From positions 383,918-447,917 of the forward strand of contig JADKKI010000006.1 of the NCBI GenBank assembly GCA_016720595.1: a stretch of DNA of 64,000 bases, written 5' to 3'. Below the pieces are notes generated by a model. It was not told the origin of the DNA, did no database searches, and saw nothing but the letters and a program-made list of their open reading frames with translations. The stretch comes from Myxococcales bacterium. GTDB taxonomy: Bacteria > Myxococcota_A > Polyangia > Haliangiales > Haliangiaceae. Both the position numbers and the translations under genes were made by a program. Shown one piece after another: positions 55,402 to 64,000 of this stretch. The first letter of the stretch is position 1. The number at the start of each line of letters is the position of its first letter.

Positions 55402-56573
55402 TCGCACGCGCGCTGCTGGTCCTCGCGCTGGTGTTCGCGAGCGGGGTCGCCCGAGCCCAGCCCGTGCCGCTGCGGCCGAGTGACTACGTCATGGGGCCCG
55501 TGGAGAGCGAGCCGCCGACCATCGAGCTGGTGACGTTCGGTGTGGGCGAGCGGATCTTCGAGAAGTTCGGGCACGCGGCGATCTGCCTGCGCTACCACGA
55601 CACCAGCCTGCTCCCGGTGTGCTTCAACTACGGCGTCACCGACTTCGATGCGGGCTCGGTGCTGGTGTGGAGGTTCCTGCGCTCGAAGCAGCAGTTCTGG
55701 GTCGAGCCCGAATCGCTCGGCTCGCTCGTGGGCTTCTACACCTGGGAGGATCGGGACATCTGGGTCCAGACCCTGCCGCTCGATGCGGCGGCGCAGCGCG
55801 CGATCGAGGCGAAGCTGTGGGACGACTGGGACGAGCGGAACCGGTTCTACACGTACGACCACTTCTTCAACAACTGCACCACGCGGATCCGCGACATGAT
55901 CGATCGCGCGGCGGGCGGGAAGCTCCACGCGGGCGCCGACGAACCGTATCCGCTGACGTTTCGGGAGCTCGGTGCCCGCGGCCTCGCCAGCGCCGAGCCG
56001 CTGGTCGGGCTCGCCGACTTCGTCCTCGGGCGCCAGCTCGACGATCACCCCTCGCTGTGGGATGCGATGTTTCACCCCGATGTGCTGCGCCTCGAGGTCA
56101 CGCGCCGGTTCGGTGTGGAGCCCCGGCTCGTGTATCAGCGCAAGGGCCCCGGGTTCCCGCACGAGGGCGGAACGGGGCGGTGGTTGTTCCTCGTGCTGGC
56201 GGCGGTGTTCGCGCTGCCCCTCGTGGTGGCGCAGTGGCGACGCAGGTTCCAGCGGGTCGCGCTGGTGTGGGCCACGCTCTACCTCGCGCTGTGGGGCTTG
56301 ATCCTGTGGTCGCTGGTGATCGTGTCCTCGATCCCAGGTGTTCGCTGGAACGAGGTGGTGTTCGTGCTCATGCCGTTCGATCTCGCGCTGCCGTTCCTCG
56401 GCGTGGCGCGGCGCCGCCGGTATGCGCAGGCCCGCGTGGTGCTGCTGCTCGCCGTCTCGGCGCTGTGCGCGATCGGCGTGTTCCACCAGCCGCTGTGGAT
56501 CCCGATCCTGACCGCGATCGCCCCGCTCGCGATCATCGGCTTCGATCTGCCGCACGGGCTCCGTCGCGAGTGA
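55398..56573 (+). CDS. DUF4105/Lnb N-terminal-like envelope protein
   Basis: 391 aa. A signal peptide is followed by the DUF4105 pattern (VTFGVGERIFEKFGHAAICLRY; FFNNCTTRIRDMIDR), which has a papain-like arrangement of His and the Cys in NNCTT and is found in Lnb-type lipoprotein N-acyltransferases. About four membrane helices follow in the C-terminal third (from about 255). It may act on lipoprotein or envelope lipids. GTG 55398 overlaps the previous stop (GTGA). The role is inferred from the family. Confidence 0.82.
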   Translation: MIARALLVLALVFASGVARAQPVPLRPSDYVMGPVESEPPTIELVTFGVGERIFEKFGHAAICLRYHDTSLLPVCFNYGVTDFDAGSVLVWRFLRSKQQFWVEPESLGSLVGFYTWEDRDIWVQTLPLDAAAQRAIEAKLWDDWDERNRFYTYDHFFNNCTTRIRDMIDRAAGGKLHAGADEPYPLTFRELGARGLASAEPLVGLADFVLGRQLDDHPSLWDAMFHPDVLRLEVTRRFGVEPRLVYQRKGPGFPHEGGTGRWLFLVLAAVFALPLVVAQWRRRFQRVALVWATLYLALWGLILWSLVIVSSIPGVRWNEVVFVLMPFDLALPFLGVARRRRYAQARVVLLLAVSALCAIGVFHQPLWIPILTAIAPLAIIGFDLPHGLRRE

Positions 56574-57397
56574 CGCGCGCGGCCTTGCTCGCGCTGCTGG
56601 TGAGCGTCTCCGCGGCGGGCACCGTGCACGCGGATGCGCGGATCGCGATCAGTAACGATGCGTTCTCCGAGGTGGTGCCTCCGCTCGACGACAGTGGCTT
56701 CACGACCGATCTCGCCGTGGCGTTCTGGCGGCCGTGGCGCGCGTATCAGCTCGGCGGCGCGCTGTTCGATCGGTGGCTGACGGAGGTCGGCGGGCCGCGG
56801 CGCGAGGATCAGATCGAGCTGGTGGCGACCCTCGAGCGAACCTGGGGACGACCACGGGTACGCGAGCTGACGATCACCGGGCGCGCCGGGCCCACGTTCA
56901 CCGGCAACCTCGGTGGGCGGTGGATGCAGAACGGGTGGCACTCGCTGACCCGGACCGGGCCCACGCTCGACGAGGGGCTCCAGCACGACTACATCGCCGA
57001 CCGGGCGCTCGGGGTGCTCGCTGGCGAGCGCGCCACCGGCAGCGTGGGTGTTCCGGCGGTGCAGGTGTATGGCGTCGTCGATGCGCAGCTCGCGCTCGGT
57101 ACCGGCGTGACCTCGCTCGAGCTCGCCGCGGGCGTGCGGGCGATCGGCAGGATCCGCTGCACCGAGCTCGGCGCCCACGCGGAGATCGCGCTCGAGCGCT
57201 ACGCCCTCGCCGATGCGGCGCTCGGGCTACCGGGTGGCTACGGCACCGGTGCGTGGCAGCGCGCGTGGCGCGTCGGCGTGCACGTGGCGTGGAGCCGGTA
57301 CCAGATCGCCTACGAGTACCGTGCGAACGAGGGTGGCTCGGGTGAGCCGATCGGCGTGTTCGCGCTGACGATCAAGCAGGCCGGGCACGCGCTCTGA
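56570..57397 (+). CDS. Exported, probably outer-membrane beta-barrel-like protein
   Basis: 275 aa. Signal peptide 1-23. The mature part is beta-rich with alternating hydrophobic residues and repeated short strands (RIAISNDAFSEVVPPLDD; GFTTDLAVAFW; WSRYQIAYEYRANEG). The SND and T residues near the N-terminus faintly recall LpxR-type lipid A deacylases, but I would not call it that. GTG 56570 overlaps the DUF4105 stop by 4 nt (GTGA). It closes the four-gene operon. Confidence 0.65.
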   Translation: MTRAALLALLVSVSAAGTVHADARIAISNDAFSEVVPPLDDSGFTTDLAVAFWRPWRAYQLGGALFDRWLTEVGGPRREDQIELVATLERTWGRPRVRELTITGRAGPTFTGNLGGRWMQNGWHSLTRTGPTLDEGLQHDYIADRALGVLAGERATGSVGVPAVQVYGVVDAQLALGTGVTSLELAAGVRAIGRIRCTELGAHAEIALERYALADAALGLPGGYGTGAWQRAWRVGVHVAWSRYQIAYEYRANEGGSGEPIGVFALTIKQAGHAL

Positions 57398-57407
57398 GCG
57401 CGCGCGA

Positions 57408-58058
57408 TCAGAACTGGCCGGAGAGGGCCATGCCGGTGGTGTTGTTCCCGGTCATCGGCGAGAGCTGCAGGTTGCCGACGAGATCGTTGCGCACGAACAC
57501 GCGCTTCTGGGTGGTGAGCCCGTAGTACAGCATGATCGCGCCCGCGACCTGCGCGGCGCCGAGGTGGAACAGGAACACGTTGGCCGTGGAGCTATCGGTG
57601 TGCGCCATCTGGAGGAACGGGCCGGCGATCGGGATCCACATCGACGAGAGCTCGTTCTTGCCGGTGCCGGGGCTGTCGCTGTACGTGGCTTGCCGCCGCG
57701 CATCGTCGGCGCCCGCCGCCGCGGTCATCGCGCAGACGAGGTACGTCGCGCCGAGCGTCACCGAGCCGCCGATGATCAGGCCCTTGCGAGCGCGCATCAC
57801 GGTGGTGTAGCCGGCCGGCGCCGTCTGGCGGTCGCCGATCTCCGTGATCTCCTCGGGGCCCGACAGCGCCACGCTCTGCGGCACGTACGTGCCCTGGGTC
57901 TGCTGCGAGAGCGGAGCGACATAGACCGGCGGCGGGCCGGGCTGCATGGGCGGGGGCGGCTGGTCGTCGTCGTAGTCGTCGGCGGAGGCCGTGCTCGCGA
58001 ACAGGGACAGGCCGAGGAGGGCGGAGACGATGGGGAACGTGACCAGGTGCGAGCGCAT
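57408..58058 (-). CDS. Exported/membrane protein, unknown function
   Basis: 216 aa. Signal peptide 1-24, then an Asp/Pro-rich linker (DDDQPPPPMQPGPPPVYVAP) and two hydrophobic segments (around 92-115 and 165-185). No family is recognised. ATG 58058 is chosen for the signal peptide. It converges with the envelope operon, 10 nt apart. Confidence 0.68.
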   Translation of the reverse strand: MRSHLVTFPIVSALLGLSLFASTASADDYDDDQPPPPMQPGPPPVYVAPLSQQTQGTYVPQSVALSGPEEITEIGDRQTAPAGYTTVMRARKGLIIGGSVTLGATYLVCAMTAAAGADDARRQATYSDSPGTGKNELSSMWIPIAGPFLQMAHTDSSTANVFLFHLGAAQVAGAIMLYYGLTTQKRVFVRNDLVGNLQLSPMTGNNTTGMALSGQF

Positions 58059-58233
58059 GGGCCGCGTGATGTGCAGCCATCGCGCCACTCGTAACGTGCC
58101 GTTCTCACACGAAATCGGTGGGCAAAGACTGACATGAGTGTCGCGATTCCCCCGGGTTTCGGGAACTCGACTGACCACAGGTACTGAGCGCCGGGTCCGG
58201 AGCGAGATGGCCTGCCGTACAGTCGTGGAAGCG

Positions 58234-58767
58234 ATGTCCGTCGAAGCCGTGCTGATCCGCAACCAGCCACTGCGGCGCCTCACGCGTGTCGAGTACGACA
58301 AGCTGGTCGCACAGGGCGTGTTTGCCGAGGAGCGCGTCGAGCTGGTGTTCGGGATGGTCGTCGCCATGAGCCCGATCGATCCGAAGCATGTCCAATCGAC
58401 GGCTCGGCTCGGCAAGCGGTTGACGACCGCGATCGGCGATCGCGCTCTGGTGATCTGTCAGTCGCCACTCGCCGCCACCGAAGACTCCGAGCCCGAGCCG
58501 GATCTCTACGTCACGCCGCTGGGCGACTACTGGACCGAGCACGCATCGCGCGCACATCTCATCGTCGAGGTCGCGAACACGTCGCTGGCCTACGACCGCG
58601 GCGAGAAGGCGCTGCTCTACGGGAGCTCCGAGGTCGAAGAGTACTGGATCGTCGATCTCGTGAACGGCCTCGTCGAGGTCCGCCGCGATCGCGATGCCGG
58701 CACCTGGCGCTCGGTCACCACGTACCGCCGCGGGGACACGATCCACATGCTCGCGTTCCCGATGTGA
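58234..58767 (+). CDS. Uma2-family (DUF820) putative nuclease-fold protein
   Basis: 177 aa. The restriction-endonuclease-like fold is suggested by RLTRVEYDKLVAQGVFAEE, ELVFGMVVAMSP, then EPEPDLYVTPLGDY, VEVANTSLAYDRGEKALLYGSS and EEYWIVDLVNGLVEV. This is the Uma2/DUF820 pattern, with Asp, Glu and Lys in catalytic-like positions. The role is not established. ATG 58234 is chosen; a TACAGT box lies 10 nt upstream (58218-58223). In-frame ATG 58207 is possible. Confidence 0.85.
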   Translation: MSVEAVLIRNQPLRRLTRVEYDKLVAQGVFAEERVELVFGMVVAMSPIDPKHVQSTARLGKRLTTAIGDRALVICQSPLAATEDSEPEPDLYVTPLGDYWTEHASRAHLIVEVANTSLAYDRGEKALLYGSSEVEEYWIVDLVNGLVEVRRDRDAGTWRSVTTYRRGDTIHMLAFPM

Positions 58768-58998
58768 CCGTCAGCGTCGCCGAGATCCTGCCTCCGCTCT
58801 GAACGTTCGAGGTTGCCCGCGATCCGGTCCGCGAGATCCGCGCCGGTCCGCTGCCTTGGTGCGTTCGCTGGCCGTGTGCAACCGGGAGGTGCCTGCGATC
58901 GGCCGGGGTTTCGTGATGCGGAACGCGGGCTTGAGCGATCGGCGACGATCTCTGAAGAAACTACGCAACCCGCGGAGGTCGGTGCCGATACGCGCAGG

Positions 58999-59552
58999 AT
59001 GAGCAGCCCTCGCTCGATCTACCTCGATCTCGAAGTTGCGCGCGGCAGCAAGCCGCGAACCAGCGACACCAAGCCTCCGGCGCTGCGCTTGGTTCCACCA
59101 GCCGCGGCCAGTGCTGCCAGCGTAATGCACATCGTCCCGGTCACCGAGGTCGCGAAGCCCACGCCACCCGTGGTGGTCGAGCCGAGCGCGGCGCCTGCAT
59201 CGGCGCCTCGGCCTGCGCCGCCGTCCCTGCCCATGGACGAGCTCGATCGCGGGTTCCTCGCGGTGCTGGACGAGACAGCGGCGAGCGGCGAGTCAGCCGA
59301 GGTGCTGTTCCGGCGGAAGGAGCACATGCTCGGGACGATGTTCGCGGCGCTGCCAGCACCCGCGGCGCTCGCGCTCCACAAGCGGCTGACGTCGCCGGCT
59401 CCGGGAGATCTGCTGTCGGTACGATTCTCGCGCCTGGTCGCCGAGCGCCGTGGGCGCCTGCTCGCGTTCCTGGCCGATGCGCCGCGCCGCGAGGCCGTGG
59501 ACAAGGCGCTCCGGCCGCCGGCAACGCCGGTACCGGTGAAGGGAGCAGCGTC

Positions 59553-59556
<4 letters not shown>
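58999..59556 (+). CDS. Hypothetical protein coupled to the eCIS-type ATPase
   Basis: 185 aa. A Pro/Ala-rich disordered first half (to about 75) is followed by a helical C-terminal domain (MDELDRGFLAVLDETAASG; FRRKEHMLGTMFAALPAP). No family is recognised. Its stop overlaps the ATPase GTG (GTGA, 4 nt), so the two are translationally coupled and probably work together. The preceding 231 nt contain nothing recognisable. Confidence 0.65.
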
Positions 59557-61619
<2,063 letters not shown>

Positions 61620-61656
61620 CTACAACCAACCCGACGACCAGCGACGGAGGATCACC

Positions 61657-63471
61657 ATGGGCACCGAAGGTGGATACGAGAACAAGCCAAAGGCACCGCT
61701 CGCAGCAACGCCGCCGCGCAAGGTGGAGCCTCCTGCTCCCAAGCCCAGCCAGGTTCCGGCGCCGGTAGACGCTGTCACGAAGACTGCGAAGGACGAGGAA
61801 GCATCCTCCCAGGGTGCGGAGCCGAGCGACGCCGGAACGAGCTCGACCTCGCCGAGCCTGACGGCGCACGACGAACTTCCGGGCGCCTCGACCAGCGAGC
61901 CCGTGGTCGCGGATGGCGCCGCCGGGTCGCCGTCCGCTCCCCTGAACAACGAGCCCGCGTCAGCCAACAAAGTCGACGACCACCCGCTCCAGGTGACTCC
62001 GCGCTCGGGGGCCGAGGCTCTTCATGCGGTCGCGGCACGCGCTGGTCATCAGGTGAGCCGGGAGCGCTCTCACAGCGCCAGCCGTCCAGACAAAGTGCAG
62101 GTCGACGAGAGCGAGCTCGACTGGCGCGCCTACGTGAAGCCCAAGGATCCGGGAGCCGTCCTCGGTGCGCTGGATCTCGTGCCAGGCCTCCAGCCCGAGG
62201 CGCCCAACACCAACCAGGAGCGAATCGGCCCGGGCATCCGCCAGATGGCCTGGCACCGCTACCAGCTGAAGGCTGACGAGGTTGCCGCGACGCGGGAGCG
62301 GGTTGCAGACGACTATGCGAACTTCATGACGGGAGCGAAGAGCCCCGATCTGATCGCGCTGGGCTTCACCGTGCCATATGGCTTCCGGGGCGACGCCGCC
62401 GCGTTTGCGGACGCCCAGAACGTCTCGGGAGCCACGTCGCTCGGCAGTTTGTTCTCCAGACGGGGGTCGACCAACCTGGGAGCGGAGGACCACCGGGGCA
62501 TCGCGAACGCGCGTGGCGCACGCGAGCGGTCCGGCGCAGCCAAGCCCGAGCACGATGCGACGGTGGTCGCGGACCACAGGCTGCGGTCCAAGCTGCTCGC
62601 GTTCCAGAGCGCCGAGGAAGGTGTGAGGGGGGCCTTTAGCGGGATCGAGAGCGCGCGCCTCGGCATCGAGCGCGTGCGGCTCACCAGGGAGGTCTACGAG
62701 GACAGGGAGGCGCTCGAGGCGGCGAAGGGGCACGCAGAGGACGTCAAGAACACGGTCGAGTTCGTGTTTGGCGGGGCGCTGAAGGCTTTCGTGGCCGACC
62801 CCGAGGAGGCCGTCGATCTGATGGAGAGCGTCGGCACGATCGCGAGCTACGCCGTCGGAAAGATGTCCGGGAACGCGATCGCGCGCGCCGAGGCAGCGCT
62901 CAAGGCCGCGACGTTCAAGCTGCACGACACGGCCGCGAAGGAGGCCGCATCTAAGTTCGAGGAGGCGAAACTGGCCATGCGTTCAAAGATCCTCGCGATG
63001 AAGGCTGCGCGAGAGGCCGTGCTCGCCGAGCTGGGTCAGCGCAAGGCAGCGTACGAGGTCGCCGGCACCGCATCCGCTCAGGCATCTGGCGGAAGCAGAC
63101 TAACGCAGGCGAAGATCAGTGCGCTGGTCGCTGCCCTGCCGGTCGTCGAGGCGATGACCGGGCTGATCAAGGGCATGGTCGCGAGGACCGCTCACCAGCC
63201 GACATACGACACGACAGCCGGCGTCGGCTTCCACATGGCGGCGCACGCCGGCCGCCCGCAAGCCACGAACTTCATGACCGCCCTCGGGGAGATGGCGTTC
63301 ATCCACAGCCGGTTTCAGATGCTCGATGTCGAATGGAGCCGCCGGCTGCTCTCGCTGCAGCACACCCAGGCACAGCTCGGGGGAGTGCGGCCCGAGGCCG
63401 ATGAGGATCTCGTGAAGTCGGTCCTCGGTGGCGCGCCGGCCCAGAGCCCCGACGCTGGCGGCGGCGAGTAG
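61657..63471 (+). CDS. Large hypothetical protein, possible eCIS cargo or structural protein
   Basis: 604 aa, no signal peptide. Residues 1-130 are Pro/Ala/Ser-rich and probably disordered. A helical, Ala/Glu/Lys-rich middle (about 300-500) contains FGGALKAFVADPEEAVDLME and long coiled-coil-like stretches. The C-terminus is mixed (TAGVGFHMAAHAG). No enzyme motif is seen. A GGAGG ribosome site lies 6 nt before the ATG, and the gene sits 37 nt after the ATPase. The cargo idea is inference from location and disordered N-terminus. Confidence 0.65.
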   Translation: MGTEGGYENKPKAPLAATPPRKVEPPAPKPSQVPAPVDAVTKTAKDEEASSQGAEPSDAGTSSTSPSLTAHDELPGASTSEPVVADGAAGSPSAPLNNEPASANKVDDHPLQVTPRSGAEALHAVAARAGHQVSRERSHSASRPDKVQVDESELDWRAYVKPKDPGAVLGALDLVPGLQPEAPNTNQERIGPGIRQMAWHRYQLKADEVAATRERVADDYANFMTGAKSPDLIALGFTVPYGFRGDAAAFADAQNVSGATSLGSLFSRRGSTNLGAEDHRGIANARGARERSGAAKPEHDATVVADHRLRSKLLAFQSAEEGVRGAFSGIESARLGIERVRLTREVYEDREALEAAKGHAEDVKNTVEFVFGGALKAFVADPEEAVDLMESVGTIASYAVGKMSGNAIARAEAALKAATFKLHDTAAKEAASKFEEAKLAMRSKILAMKAAREAVLAELGQRKAAYEVAGTASAQASGGSRLTQAKISALVAALPVVEAMTGLIKGMVARTAHQPTYDTTAGVGFHMAAHAGRPQATNFMTALGEMAFIHSRFQMLDVEWSRRLLSLQHTQAQLGGVRPEADEDLVKSVLGGAPAQSPDAGGGE

Positions 63472-63475
63472 GACG

Positions 63476-63997
63476 CTACGGTAGCTTCGAGATCACGAGC
63501 AGCTGGTGCGTCCGGGTGGCGTGCTCGAGTGTGACCGTGACCGGAGCGGTGAACAGCGCGCGGGCGGTCTCCTTCAGCTTGGGATGGTCCTCGGCGATCG
63601 ACCGGGCGCAGGTTGGCTCGTTGCACCAGGCGCTCGAGACCGCTAGCGAGTCCGCGCGCGGCCACGCGGGATCTCCGACGAGCACCACCATCGACGCCGT
63701 TCCCGGGAATGTCGGGTCGGTCGAGCGCGCGGGGGTGCCGGCGACCGTGAGCACGCCTGCGATGCGATCGTCCGGGTTCTCGTGGAGATACCTGATCAGT
63801 GCCGGCTCGCAGATACTGGGATCCTCCGCGCTGAACGACGCCGTCCTGCCCTCCGCGTACATGACTCCGCGCCCGGTATCGTCGTACAAGGTGTCCCCTC
63901 GCTCGATCCGGCAGGGGAGTGACACGGCGCGCACCCTCGACCAGGTGGCCGCGCTGCCGCTGGTTCGACGGAGATCGAGCAGCGACCAGCTGCCCAT
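63476..63997 (-). CDS. Hypothetical protein, possibly 5' truncated
   Basis: 173 aa visible from ATG 63997, three bases from the window end; the true start may lie outside. No signal peptide is evident at this start. Cys pairs (CRIERG, SICEPAL, CNEPTC) suggest a disulfide-bearing domain, and the order VLTVAGTPA / MVVLVGDPAWP suggests an alpha/beta fold. No family is recognised. It converges with the putative cargo gene, 4 nt apart. Confidence 0.55.
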   Translation of the reverse strand: MGSWSLLDLRRTSGSAATWSRVRAVSLPCRIERGDTLYDDTGRGVMYAEGRTASFSAEDPSICEPALIRYLHENPDDRIAGVLTVAGTPARSTDPTFPGTASMVVLVGDPAWPRADSLAVSSAWCNEPTCARSIAEDHPKLKETARALFTAPVTVTLEHATRTHQLLVISKLP

Positions 63998-64000
63998 GCG

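Noticed and set aside
56570..57397. Lipid A deacylase LpxR
   Set aside because: Only the SND and a nearby Thr resemble the family; length and other motifs do not convince. I kept it as a generic barrel-like protein.

Overview
This is a dense, GC-rich (about 70 % by eye) bacterial chromosome segment with about 54 protein genes on both strands and short intergenic gaps. It looks like a member of the Myxococcota, probably near the Haliangium/Kofleriaceae lineage. The evidence is the pile-up of lineage-typical families: a protein with the MXAN_5187 C-terminal domain, AgmX/PglI-type tails, two large Ser/Thr kinases (one with a DUF5939/cyclase-like C-terminus), DUF4388 plus TPR, PEGA/TPR proteins, LamG-like and thrombospondin-type-3 lipoproteins, and a REP-associated transposase with a basic GGRRPGAGRKR leader. 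No rRNA, tRNA or CRISPR array was recognised.

Layout. 1-2336: 3' part of a Cu+-type P-type ATPase and a lipoprotein. 2341-10124 (minus): isopropylmalate/homocitrate synthase-type enzyme, small membrane protein, lipoprotein coupled to a DUF4388/J-like/TPR protein, and an OppD/OppF ATPase pair without permeases. 10167-13376: large unknown membrane protein. 13373-16910 (minus): His-rich-tailed protein, DUF465-like pair, tsaB, rseP. 16956-19440: MXAN_5187-type protein and a convergent membrane protein. 19509-23841: thrC, AgmX-tail protein, ECF sigma factor/FecR-like operon ending in a gene split by an apparent 1-nt indel. 23884-30222: ceramidase-like lipoprotein, POTRA protein, VOC protein, lipoprotein, zf-TFIIB protein, STAS protein. 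30312-33866: pseudokinase-kinase-DUF5939-cyclase-like protein. 33894-35984: secreted protein read through into an agmatine-deiminase-like protein. 35986-43109 (minus): LamG lipoprotein, TPR/PEGA protein, kinase, MshEN-GAF-HEAT protein, RDD protein. 43228-43874 (minus): PIN/Phd toxin-antitoxin with a palindromic operator. 43996-49353: PEP/pyruvate-binding lipoprotein, methyltransferase, type-3-repeat lipoprotein, RAYT transposase between hairpins, hypothetical. 49462-51567 (minus): rsmE, prmA, rpsU, small conserved protein. 51818-57397: coupled envelope operon (two M16 proteins, DUF4105/Lnb-type protein, outer-membrane-like protein). 57408-64000: membrane protein, Uma2 protein, then the edge of what looks like an extracellular contractile injection system (eCIS)-type locus (AAA+ ATPase, small coupled partner, possible cargo), and a partial gene.

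Gene expression themes. Neighbouring genes are often translationally coupled by ATGA, GTGA, TGATG or TAGTG overlaps. At least eleven genes have a TANNNT box ending 6-8 nt before the start codon and mostly no Shine-Dalgarno sequence, which suggests leaderless transcription is common here. Two reading-frame anomalies (near 23104 and 34809) both sit in C homopolymers and may be sequencing indels or real lesions.
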